From positions 1 to 64,000 of the forward strand of contig CAJXVA010000006.1 of NCBI GenBank assembly GCA_913061055.1: a DNA stretch of 64,000 nt. Direction: 5' to 3'. The notes beneath the pieces were generated by a model, which had not been told where the DNA came from, searched no databases, and saw only the letters and a list, made by a program, of their open reading frames with translations. Position numbers and translations under genes: made by a program. This DNA comes from an uncultured Pseudomonadota bacterium. GTDB lineage: Bacteria; Myxococcota_A; Polyangia; Nannocystales; Nannocystaceae. This document shows, piece by piece, positions 9,201 through 16,975 of the stretch; position 1 is the stretch's first letter, and each line of letters begins with the position of its first letter.

Positions 9201-10097
9201 CAGACTCGCGAGCGGTTCGAAGGCCTGCGGGCGCGGATCGACGAACTGTCGACCTCGATGAAGACGTTGCGGGGCGACCTCGACGAGCGTCGCACCAAGG
9301 TGGCCGAGGTGGAGCTGGGGCTGCAAGAGATCAACCTCGAGCGCCAGCACCTGCTCGCCGACGTTCGCGACCGGTTCGACCTGCTCCTGCCCGAAATCCT
9401 CATCGACTATCACGACCGTCCGTTGGCCGGCCGCCCCGAGCGGGAACGTCAGAAGGAACTCAAGCGCATCCTGTCCCGGATGGGTGAGGTCAACCTGACC
9501 GCGATCGACGAGTTTGAAGAGGTCTCGAGTCGCTTCGAGTATCTGACCCACCAGCGCGACGATCTCGAGCTGGCGATCAACCAGCTCCAAGAGGCGATCG
9601 ACAAGATCAACCGGACGACGAAGGAGCTGTTCAAGACCACGTTCGATGCGGTCAACGAGCGGTTCACGCAGCTGTTCCCTCGGTTGTTCGGGGGGGGCAG
9701 CGCCCACCTGAAGATGACCGACCCCGCCGATCTCCTGGGGACCGGCGTGGAGATCGAGGCGCGGCCTCCGGGCAAGCAGCCGCGGACCTTGGCGTTGCTC
9801 TCCGGCGGCGAGCAGGCACTGACCGCGGTCAGTTTGGTGTTCGCGATCTTCCTGATCAAGCCCAGCCCGTTTTGCATCCTGGACGAGGTCGACGCCCCGC
9901 TCGACGATGCGAACGTCGGGCGCTTCATCAGCCTGGTGCGCGAGCTGGCCCAGACCACGCAGTTCATCTTCATCACCCACAACAAGGTGTCGATGGAAGG
10001 AGCCGACCGGCTCTATGGGGTCACGATGGAGCAGCGCGGGGTTTCGAAGCTGGTCTCGGTCAACCTGCGCAAGGCCGTCGAACTCGCCTACAACTAG
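6287..10097 (+). CDS. smc: Chromosome condensation ATPase SMC (with apparent +1 frameshift)
   Basis: SMC is the ATPase of bacterial condensin, acting with ScpA and ScpB (encoded at 38-41 kb). The N-terminal head has [20 protein letters not shown] (Walker A). A coiled coil leads to the hinge (about 7810-8120), then a second coiled coil and the C-terminal head with LLSGGEQALTAVSLVF (signature) and FCILDEVDAPLDDANV (Walker B). The frame changes at 8870-8876, at a CAAAAT run: upstream codons are in one frame, and downstream coding resumes one base on (KMRVVELEAEAS...). Deleting one A restores a single 1269-residue protein of near-normal length for the family. The remainder is intact, so a sequencing or assembly error is the simplest reading; a true mutation or programmed shift is possible. 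Confidence 0.92.
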
Positions 10098-10247
10098 TAC
10101 GTCAGCTCTGAAGTTCGTTCCGGGTTCTCGGAGGAGTTCGGAGCAAGGGAGCGAAGCGTCCCGAAGGGATGCGCAGCGGGAGGGATAGACGGTACCGAAC
10201 GCAGGCCTGACCAACCGAGGGCACGGACTTCAGGCGTGAGGTACTAG
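10094..10247. repeat. Imperfect inverted repeat spanning two convergent stop codons
   Basis: The 21-nt arms at 10094-10114 and 10227-10247 match at 17 of 21 positions and begin and end with CTAGTAC/GTACTAG. Each arm contains the TAG stop of one convergent gene (smc on plus, the TPR gene on minus). The roughly 110 bp between them holds purine-rich direct words such as GGGAGCGAAGCG. The right end resembles 15791-15814 at 20 of 24 positions, so this looks like a dispersed intergenic element, possibly used as a bidirectional terminator. Confidence 0.6.
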
Positions 10248-11251
10248 GGGCGTTCTGCTTCGAGAGCCGCGATGCGCTCCCGGAGCATGGGGGTCTCGGG
10301 CGCATCGGGTCGAGCCTCGACGAACACGCGGTAGCGTTTGAGCGCCATGTTCGGTCGCCCCATCTTCTGCAGCGCCATCGCCTGCAGAAGCTCGTACTCG
10401 GGCCGGTGATACAGCCAGTGCGCGTCCTCGAAGTACGCGAGTGCTTCCTCGAGGGCGCCCCGCTCGAGTTCGATCCAGCCCAGCATCGCGGCCTCGTTTG
10501 CGAGACGTTGGTGTCCTGCGCCGCCGCTGTTGTGCCCGTAGGCTCGCTGCGAGAATGCGCTCAGCGTGACGCGAGCCTGGCGGGGGTGTTCTCCGGGCCC
10601 TGGCGTCAGCGCCTCCCGAAGACAGCGTTGGGTGCTTTCGTTCACGGGAGGAGAGGCCTCCACTTCGGGCGCGTCGTCTCCTCTGAAGCGGACCGTGAGT
10701 CGGTAGCTGAGCGGGCCGGTCCGCATCGCCTCCTCGATCACCAGGGCGGATGGGGCGCGAAGGATCACGTCGGTGCGGTCGGATGCCTCCTGAACCAGAC
10801 AGGAGGCGGTCTGGGTGTCGTGGTCGTCGGTGATCAGACGGGCGCGTCGTCGTCCGCGTTGCGTCGAGGCCCGGACCCCGGTCGCCCGAATCAAGAACCG
10901 GGTCGGGTGGAGCTCGCGTGGGCGTCGGGACTCGGCGTGGCGCAAGGCGGCGCGCATCAGCTCCTCGGGCGTGGCCAGCCGGAACGGGTGAACGCGAACC
11001 GTTCGGACGATCCCATCTTCATCGACCACGGTGTCTTCGGCGGGCTCATCCGAGAAGCGCTTGCGCAGCCATTGGTGACGGACGGGCGGGATTTCGCGTT
11101 CGCTGCGGGCGAGCTCGAGCAGCGGACTTGGGGTGAAACTATAGGCCTGTGGTGCCTCGGGCACCTGCGGCGCGGCTTGCGTTGAGGCGCCTGAGCAGCC
11201 GAGTAGCAGGAAGCCTGCAAGCGTCCATCCCCAGGTCGCGCGCCGTGTCAT
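10244..11251 (-). CDS. TPR-containing lipoprotein
   Basis: 335 residues from the ATG at 11251. The start gives a clear lipoprotein signal (MTRRATWGWTLAGFLLLGC, Cys at 19); the longer open frame upstream has no signal. The middle is unremarkable. The last 90 residues form two tetratricopeptide repeats (EAAMLGWIELERGALEEALA and EYELLQAMALQKMGRPNMAL), a protein-interaction fold. It is convergent with smc and divergent from the transporter gene. No Shine-Dalgarno sequence was seen. An envelope scaffold or assembly role is possible but not shown. Confidence 0.75.
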   Translation of the reverse strand: MTRRATWGWTLAGFLLLGCSGASTQAAPQVPEAPQAYSFTPSPLLELARSEREIPPVRHQWLRKRFSDEPAEDTVVDEDGIVRTVRVHPFRLATPEELMRAALRHAESRRPRELHPTRFLIRATGVRASTQRGRRRARLITDDHDTQTASCLVQEASDRTDVILRAPSALVIEEAMRTGPLSYRLTVRFRGDDAPEVEASPPVNESTQRCLREALTPGPGEHPRQARVTLSAFSQRAYGHNSGGAGHQRLANEAAMLGWIELERGALEEALAYFEDAHWLYHRPEYELLQAMALQKMGRPNMALKRYRVFVEARPDAPETPMLRERIAALEAERP

Positions 11252-11345
11252 GGATGGGTAACGGGGGGCGGAAGGGCCGCTTACGCTTCCCCTTTGGCGT
11301 AGCCCAAGCGCCAGACTCCATCGTTCGCTACCCTGCCGCGGATCC

Positions 11346-12029
11346 ATGAGCGAGAGTCCCCAGCCTCCGTCTTCCCGGCGCGACTTCGTGTTCTTCGTGC
11401 TCGCGGGCGTCTTCATCACCCACGCGCTATTGGGAGAGCTGCTGGGGGGGAAGCTGTTCACCGCCTTTGGCTGGGTGATGAGTATCGGGGTCATCCCGTG
11501 GCCGGTCGTGTTCGTCACGACCGACCTGGTCAACGAGTACTACGGGCCCAAAGCGGTTCGTCGGCTGACACTGCTGGCCATCGCGCTGATCGTCTACACG
11601 TTCGGCTTGCTCTGGCTGTGCATGCTCGTGCCCGCGGCCGACATCTCCCCGGTGGACGATGCGTCGTTCAACCGGGTGTTCGGTCAGTCCATGTGGATCA
11701 TCGTCGGGTCGATCGTCGCCTTTGCGCTGAGCCAGCTGATCGACGCCTCGGTGTTTGTGTGGCTCCGCCGTCGGACGAAGAACCAACTACTGTGGCTGCG
11801 GGCCGTCGGCTCGACCGTGGTCGCGCAGTTCATCGACACGTTCGTGATCAACACGATTGCCTTCGGGCTGCCGGGCAAGATCACGCCGGCCGAGGTTTTG
11901 GAGCTGAGCGTGACGAACTACGCGTACAAGTTTCTCATCGCTCTGGCGACGCTGCCGCTGATCTACTTTGGGCACAGCGTGGTCGACCGCTACTTTGCGG
12001 GCGAGTCCAACGAAGAGCCCGACGCGTAG
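11346..12029 (+). CDS. yhhQ: Queuosine precursor transporter (YhhQ/VUT family)
   Basis: A 227-residue inner-membrane protein with about six hydrophobic segments. Family features seen are the N-terminal ELLGGKLF and FVTTDLVNEYYGPKAVRR motifs and the late VAQFIDTFVINTIAFG segment. E. coli YhhQ imports queuosine precursors for tRNA modification, and members of this family are generally annotated that way. The gene stands alone: 94 bp from the divergent TPR lipoprotein gene and 8 bp from the convergent Cys-rich lipoprotein gene. No PreQ1 riboswitch was recognised in the short upstream spacer. Function is inferred from the family. Confidence 0.88.
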   Translation: MSESPQPPSSRRDFVFFVLAGVFITHALLGELLGGKLFTAFGWVMSIGVIPWPVVFVTTDLVNEYYGPKAVRRLTLLAIALIVYTFGLLWLCMLVPAADISPVDDASFNRVFGQSMWIIVGSIVAFALSQLIDASVFVWLRRRTKNQLLWLRAVGSTVVAQFIDTFVINTIAFGLPGKITPAEVLELSVTNYAYKFLIALATLPLIYFGHSVVDRYFAGESNEEPDA

Positions 12030-12037
12030 CGAAGGCC

Positions 12038-12745
12038 TCAGCCCCCGCCGAGGCCGGTGACGCAGACACCGTTCTCTTCGAACGCACAGCACGGGATCAC
12101 CGAGTGGGAGGCGTCGTTTGTTGGAATGCAACAGCGGCGGTCGTCCGGATCGATCTCGTAGCCCAGGCAGTCGGAAGCGCACCGGGCTCCGCACCGAACA
12201 GCCTCCGGGCGCTCGTCCTCCTCGGGGGGCACACAGTTGCTCAGGCAGAAGGCGTCGAACTGCTCCACGGAATCCAAGTTGCCATCGCAGACCTCTTCGC
12301 CCTGGATGCGGTCGTCTCCACATCGGTGGCAAGGACTGCGATCCCACATGCAGTCGGATCGGCAGCGGTTCGTTTCGCCGCCCACATACGCACCGCCTGC
12401 ATCGTCGGGCGTAAGCGTGGTGCAAGAACGTTGACTCCCGAAGGCATCTGGGCTGCTCGGCGGCTCGCTCCCCGGGTCGCACTCCTCACCGGGGTCGAGT
12501 TCGCCGTTGCCACAGCTGGGTAGGCACGCGTGGATGTCGATGCGGCACGTCGTGGGGTCGCAGACTCCGGTCCGCGAGGGGTCGATATCCTGACATGCGT
12601 TCTCGAACGAGGCCGGGCTCTGTGGATCACAGACTTCGCCCGCGGTTCGGTCGACATACCCGTCGCCACACGAGATTTCTGGGTCCAGCTCGAGCGTGCA
12701 CGCCGAGGCAAGCATCAGCAGAAGCGATAGCGAGAACCGGACCAC
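12038..12745 (-). CDS. Cysteine-rich lipoprotein
   Basis: 235 residues starting at GTG 12745, with a lipobox LASAC (Cys about 16). The mature protein holds many cysteines in repeated CGDG/CGNGxxDPGExCD-type units (SCGDGYVDRTAGEVCD, SCGNGELDPGEECD, RCGDDRIQGEEVCDG), resembling the disulfide repeats common in myxobacterial surface proteins. It is probably an extracellular, disulfide-stabilised protein. The start codon lies 6 nt downstream of a TAAGAT box and has no Shine-Dalgarno sequence. It converges on the transporter gene. The biological role is unknown. Confidence 0.75.
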   Translation of the reverse strand: MVRFSLSLLLMLASACTLELDPEISCGDGYVDRTAGEVCDPQSPASFENACQDIDPSRTGVCDPTTCRIDIHACLPSCGNGELDPGEECDPGSEPPSSPDAFGSQRSCTTLTPDDAGGAYVGGETNRCRSDCMWDRSPCHRCGDDRIQGEEVCDGNLDSVEQFDAFCLSNCVPPEEDERPEAVRCGARCASDCLGYEIDPDDRRCCIPTNDASHSVIPCCAFEENGVCVTGLGGG

Positions 12746-12778
12746 ACCTGGATCTTAGCAGCCTGCCGACAAAGTCAA
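12746..12778 (-). promoter_or_regulatory. Candidate promoter of the Cys-rich lipoprotein gene (leaderless)
   Basis: On the minus strand TTGACT (12773-12778) is followed after 15 nt by TAAGAT (12752-12757), preceded by TGC as in an extended minus-10. Only 6 nt separate it from the GTG start, so the transcript would begin at or next to the start codon. The 15-nt spacer is shorter than ideal. Confidence 0.5.
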
Positions 12779-12842
12779 CGATGTCGGCCGGTCGCCGCGT
12801 CCTTCATATGCAGAACGTCACGGTCGTGCATAGAAATCAGGC

Positions 12843-15650
12843 TCAGCCAGGAAGCGCGCAGAGCGTGTCGGCGAGGTTGTTGTCCTCGTTGCACTCGTTC
12901 ATCGCGCCGTTGGGCGAGTCGACCGAGCCGGGGTCGACGATGGCCTGAATCGTGACGGGCGGCGCGACATCGGCGGGCAGGGGCACGGTCAGGCTGAGCA
13001 CCTCGAACTGTCCTGGCGCCAGCTCAATGCTCGTCTGCGTCTCGAGCAGGAGGGTGGTGCTCATCCCGTCGTCGAGGAGAATGGCGACGTCGGTACCGGC
13101 TGGAATACTCAAGGCGCCGTCGTTGCGCACGAGCACCGAGAGCTGCACCTCCCATCCATCGGCGGTCTCGAAGGGGGTGCAGATGTTGCCCCCGAGGACA
13201 GCATCTGGCGCCGCGAACAGGCCGTCGGGCTGGACGTTCTGCCGGAAGTTGTTGAAGCGCTCGTTGAGCCAGTTCACCTCCATGGCGGCCGGCACGGTGC
13301 CGTCCTCGGTGATGTGGGTGATCGAGTAGGCGTGCTGGTTCCAGACCCGGCGGGTCCGCACCCAGTTGTCGGAGGCGTCCTCCCAGACCACGATGCCTTG
13401 TTCGTCGGTGTTCTCACCCACGATGATCTCCGCGTTGCCGTCGTTGTCGACGTCGGCGATGACCGGCATCTCGATACGGGTGTGACTGTCGTGGGGGCCG
13501 AGCGTTCGGATGACGGCGCCGGTCCGACCATCGAGGATCAACAGGTCGTTCTCGTCGGCGTAGACCACTTCGGCGTTTCCATCGCCCTCGAAGTCAAACA
13601 CGCTGGATGCGGTGACCCTCGAGCTGCAGTCCTGGTTGACCGCCTGCCACAAGATGCCTTCGCTGACACAGGTGTCGGGCAGGGGGTCGCCGGTGCACTC
13701 GTAGGGGTCGGCGACGACGTAGTAGTCGGCCGATGCGGTTCCGATCTCTGGCTGGCCGTCGCCATCGAAGTCGGCGATCGTCGGTGGTCCCGATTCGTTG
13801 TACGCGCAGTCGATGACCGGGAGCTGGACGCGCTGGAGCTCCGTCCCATCCGTATCGAGAACGAACACCTCGCCGAGGCGGATGATGACGACCTCCCCCT
13901 CGTCGTCGTCATCGAAGTTCGCGATCGCGGTGAATCCATCACAGGTGAGAGACGTGCCGTTGTGGCATGCGCTGTTGGAGGTGGCGCCGTAGTCGTAGCT
14001 CCACAAAATGTTGCCTTCGTGGTCGTACAGCGTATTGCCGGCGGCGACCTCGAGGTTGCCGTCGAGGTCGACATCCGCGACCGCAGACGAGGGGCCGAGG
14101 AAGCCGTTGTTGCCGACGCCGGCAGCGGCCTGTCCGTCAGGAACTGTGGAGGCGAGCCCATCCCAGAGCAACGAGCCGTCCTGCCCGTTGAGCGCGATGT
14201 TCCCCACGATGACCTCGGGCGTGCCGCTGCCATCGAGGTCGGCGATCGACGCGATCGGTCCGCCACGGGTGTGCACGTTCCACGTCGGGTAGGTCTGGTT
14301 GTGCCACATCAGCTCCCACGCGCTCCCGTCAGCCTCGGTGCGACGGAACGCAGCGGTGCCCTGGGGCTGGTTGCTGGAGTTGAGCGTCAGGGCGACCAGC
14401 TCGGGGACCCCGTCACCGTCGAGGTCGGCGCCGGCGATGCCCGCGTCGTTGGTGAGCCGGTACCCATCGGCCAACAGGGCTTCGTTGATCGTACCCAACT
14501 CGAGCATCGAGCCGTCGGCCTCGGGTTGACCGCTGGTGATGCGAAGGGTCGAGCGGCGGTTGCAGCACCCATCACCCTGGCGGTCGTAGGTCAGGAACGC
14601 GATATCGGGTGTGTCGTTGTTGTTGGTGAGTCCGTCGTCGTTGTCATCGGTCAAGTTGAGCACGATGGGCGTCGCGACCACATCGTTGCGCTGCGGGTCC
14701 ACGGCCGTGTCGGCAGCGGTCCACTGCCCCCCAATCACGGGCTCGAACTCCCCGACCGGCGGAATGAACTCGCAGTCGGGGGCGGCGTCCTCGGGCACGC
14801 ATTGGCCCGTCGACTGCGCGCAGATCTGGCCTACGGGGCACTCTTCGGTGAACTCGCAGTCGTCGCCGGGGACCACACACGTGGTCGCAAAGCAGACTTC
14901 GCCGTCGCCGCAGCATGTGTCGAGGTCGGCGCCGCAGATGTCGTTGTCGTCCTCGCACTTCGGGACGCAGGCCGTGCCATCACAGACCAACTCGAAACTG
15001 CAGCACACGTCGTCGCAGAACTCGGTGGGGCCCTCGTCGATGTTGTTGTCGCAGTTGTCATCGAGGCCGTTGCAGACCTCGATACCGTCCGGGTTGACGT
15101 CCTCGTTGTCATCGAGGCAGTCGGCATCGTTGCTCACCCAGCCTTCAGGCGCGTCGCCGCACGTGCGGACCCCGTCGTCGTTCGCGTCGCCGTACCCGTC
15201 GCTGTCGGCGTCGGGCCAGAACTGCTCCGCGTTGGGATCGAAGCCCCCACACACGACGGTGTTCTCGCCGTCGCATTCCCACGCGAGGTCGTCGCATTCG
15301 TTGCAGGCCTCACCCAGGGTCTGCGGGAGCTCATCGCAACCGCCGCACGCGTTTTCTTCGCCCAGGCAGGCTGAGCCGGTCTCGGTTTCTTCGGTATCGG
15401 AGTCCGTGCCGTCGGAGTCCGTGCCCGAGGCCAGCGTCGGGTCACTCGTCGGGGACTCGGTTGTGCTGGGGGACTCGGTGTCGCTCTCGGTCATGGAGTC
15501 GCTGAGGGATCCGATGCCGTCCGTGTCCTCCTGCGCGGTTGCGAAGTCGCCGCAGGCGCTGAGCGCCAGCAGGTGGATGCCCATGATGCGCTGAAGGCGC
15601 CCTGAATTGACCCAAGTGCAGTCTGCCAAACCGAGGGTTGGACACCCCAT
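12843..15650 (-). CDS. FG-GAP/VCBS-repeat lipoprotein with MopE-type motif and CARDB-like end
   Basis: A 935-residue putative surface protein. A hydrophobic stretch ending LLALSAC suggests a lipoprotein. The start is uncertain: ATG 15650 gives a 33-residue signal, while ATG 15584 leaves only 11 residues and no positive charge. Next come a Ser/Thr/Asp-rich linker and Cys-rich units, including a MopE-like metal-binding motif (DCLDDNEDVNPDGIEVCNG). At least seven FG-GAP/VCBS calcium-binding-type units follow (DLDGDGVPELVAL, DFDGDGQPEIGTA, DVDNDGNAEIIVG). The end resembles a CARDB domain. It is a paralogue of 46735-49080, sharing TRRVWNQHAYSIT near the end. Adhesion or matrix roles are typical of the family but not proven. 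Confidence 0.82.
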   Translation of the reverse strand: MGCPTLGLADCTWVNSGRLQRIMGIHLLALSACGDFATAQEDTDGIGSLSDSMTESDTESPSTTESPTSDPTLASGTDSDGTDSDTEETETGSACLGEENACGGCDELPQTLGEACNECDDLAWECDGENTVVCGGFDPNAEQFWPDADSDGYGDANDDGVRTCGDAPEGWVSNDADCLDDNEDVNPDGIEVCNGLDDNCDNNIDEGPTEFCDDVCCSFELVCDGTACVPKCEDDNDICGADLDTCCGDGEVCFATTCVVPGDDCEFTEECPVGQICAQSTGQCVPEDAAPDCEFIPPVGEFEPVIGGQWTAADTAVDPQRNDVVATPIVLNLTDDNDDGLTNNNDTPDIAFLTYDRQGDGCCNRRSTLRITSGQPEADGSMLELGTINEALLADGYRLTNDAGIAGADLDGDGVPELVALTLNSSNQPQGTAAFRRTEADGSAWELMWHNQTYPTWNVHTRGGPIASIADLDGSGTPEVIVGNIALNGQDGSLLWDGLASTVPDGQAAAGVGNNGFLGPSSAVADVDLDGNLEVAAGNTLYDHEGNILWSYDYGATSNSACHNGTSLTCDGFTAIANFDDDDEGEVVIIRLGEVFVLDTDGTELQRVQLPVIDCAYNESGPPTIADFDGDGQPEIGTASADYYVVADPYECTGDPLPDTCVSEGILWQAVNQDCSSRVTASSVFDFEGDGNAEVVYADENDLLILDGRTGAVIRTLGPHDSHTRIEMPVIADVDNDGNAEIIVGENTDEQGIVVWEDASDNWVRTRRVWNQHAYSITHITEDGTVPAAMEVNWLNERFNNFRQNVQPDGLFAAPDAVLGGNICTPFETADGWEVQLSVLVRNDGALSIPAGTDVAILLDDGMSTTLLLETQTSIELAPGQFEVLSLTVPLPADVAPPVTIQAIVDPGSVDSPNGAMNECNEDNNLADTLCALPG

Positions 15651-15670
15651 TTTCGGTGGAATCCGGGTGA

Positions 15671-15690
15671 GTGCTTACTTTTTATTCGCG
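15671..15690 (-). promoter_or_regulatory. AT-rich patch, possible promoter of the FG-GAP gene
   Basis: This is the only markedly AT-rich stretch in the spacer (GCTTACTTTTTATTCGCGCG on the plus strand). Read on minus it offers minus-10-like words (TAAGCA, AATAAA) about 20-35 nt upstream of ATG 15650. No convincing minus-35 was found, so this is weak support only. Confidence 0.25.
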
Positions 15691-15810
15691 CGTTGGAGAA
15701 GGCGTGACCGCTGCGAGGACCGCAGTTGTGACGTCCGCTCTGCTTTCGGAGGGGCCCCACACCCCGAAGGGCGCGCGCCGAAACCCGGTACGGACTCCGG
15801 GCGCGAGGGA

Positions 15811-15872
15811 CTAGAGAGACGAACCGCTAAGGCGTGCTCTGGCGGATGGGATCTAGCGGTTCGTCTCTCTAG
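15811..15872 (-). terminator. 19-bp perfect inverted repeat downstream of the PPC-like lipoprotein gene
   Basis: Arms at 15811-15829 and 15854-15872 are perfect complements around a 24-nt loop, directly downstream of the minus-strand stop at 15887-15889. There is no T-run, so it is either a terminator that does not need one, an mRNA-stabilising hairpin, or part of a dispersed element. Confidence 0.55.
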
Positions 15873-15901
15873 GACTCGATGGTTCTCTAGGACTCGATGG
15901 T
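15866..15901. repeat. 18-bp tandem duplication covering a stop codon
   Basis: TCTCTAGGACTCGATGGT occurs twice in a row (15866-15883 and 15884-15901). The second copy contains the stop codon and last codons of the minus-strand lipoprotein gene. The first copy overlaps the right arm of the 19-bp inverted repeat. The result is a duplicated Ile-Glu-Ser-stop sequence. Confidence 0.85.
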
Positions 15902-16915
15902 CACAACGATCGTCCCGGAACTGTCGCTGTAGCCGTCCGCGATGATGACGATGTTCTGGTTCGCGACGAGAGCCAGCGTGAGGGACGATTGGGTGCTCGG
16001 GCCACCATCGTCGTCGCAGCCGAGTTCCTCGCCGATACAGCTGTGGTCACGCACGTAGAGCAGCGTGTCGAAATCCGAGCCCGTGGTGTGAATCGTGTAC
16101 GTCCCCGCCTCGGGCGCGGTCCATTCGAACACGAGCTCGGGTGCGTCGGCGCCTCCACACGAACCTTCCTCGTGGCTGCTGCCGCTGGTGAGTCCGCCTT
16201 CGCTCACCGGTAGAGGATCTCCGAGGACCGCTGGGTTGCACCCGTCTGCGGTTTGCGAGGATGTGGTCAGGGTGAAGGCGCCGCTTTGGTCACTGTAACC
16301 GTCCACGACGACGACGACCGCTTGTCCCTCGATGAGCGCGACCGTCACGCGCGACTGGGTCGAGTCGCCGCCATCGTCGTCGCACATGAGCTCGGGGCCT
16401 CCGCACTGTTCGCCGTCGAGGACGTACAACACCGTGTCGAAGTCAGAGCCATCGGTGCTGAACGTGTAGTTCCCGTCCTGCGCTGCGGTGAACTCGAAAG
16501 CCTGGTCGGAAGCCTGGTCGCCTCCGCACGAGCCCGATGCAGTATTGGTTCGGCCCAAGGTGGTACCGGACGTCGAACCCTCGAGTGACTCGCTGGGGCA
16601 GGCGCTCCCAGTTCCCGTTGTCGTGCCGTCGTCCCCGGCGGAGCCTGAGAGGCCCCCGGTCTCGGGCATCTCGTCGGAGCCGGTCGTGAAACCGCCGCTT
16701 TCGCCCGAGGTTGTATCTCCCCCCGAGCCGGTCGAGGACATCTCACCTGTTCCGCTGGCTGAAGGATCCGCGGCGGGGTCTGGGCCTGTTGAGCCTGCGG
16801 CCCCACTGCCGTCGTCCTGGGAGCTACCACCAAACCCGATGTCGAAATCATCCTCTGGGGAAAGGGTACAGCTCGCGGCCAGGAGCCCTACGAGGACGGC
16901 AGCGTGGCGTCTCAT
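15887..16915 (-). CDS. Lipoprotein with two PPC-like domains
   Basis: 342 residues from ATG 16915, chosen because it gives MRRHAAVLVGLLAASC with a canonical lipobox (Cys 16). A long Gly/Ser/Thr/Glu-rich linker follows. Two tandem domains of about 85 residues come next: one with FEFTAAQDGNYTFSTDGSDF and one with FEWTAPEAGTYTIHTTGSDF, both continuing through FDTxLYVxD, CDDDGG and DGYSD. These resemble bacterial pre-peptidase C-terminal (PPC) beta-sandwich domains, usually found on secreted enzymes, but no catalytic domain is attached here. It is probably a surface-exposed binding protein. Confidence 0.78.
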   Translation of the reverse strand: MRRHAAVLVGLLAASCTLSPEDDFDIGFGGSSQDDGSGAAGSTGPDPAADPSASGTGEMSSTGSGGDTTSGESGGFTTGSDEMPETGGLSGSAGDDGTTTGTGSACPSESLEGSTSGTTLGRTNTASGSCGGDQASDQAFEFTAAQDGNYTFSTDGSDFDTVLYVLDGEQCGGPELMCDDDGGDSTQSRVTVALIEGQAVVVVVDGYSDQSGAFTLTTSSQTADGCNPAVLGDPLPVSEGGLTSGSSHEEGSCGGADAPELVFEWTAPEAGTYTIHTTGSDFDTLLYVRDHSCIGEELGCDDDGGPSTQSSLTLALVANQNIVIIADGYSDSSGTIVVTIES

Positions 16916-16975
16916 GCTGGCGGAGTACGCCAACGAGGCCGGGACGCGACGTAGAGAAAACTGAACAGGGTGTTC

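Noticed and set aside
6287-10097. Calling smc a pseudogene
   Set aside because: A one-base change at a homopolymer explains the break, and both ATPase halves and the hinge are otherwise perfect. An error or benign shift is more likely than decay.
13314-15374. 686-codon plus-strand frame
   Set aside because: It is antisense to the FG-GAP repeats of the minus-strand lipoprotein; its Val/Asp/Gly pattern only reflects those repeats.
15811-15901. CRISPR-like repeat
   Set aside because: There are only two adjacent copies with no spacer, so this is a simple tandem duplication beside a hairpin.
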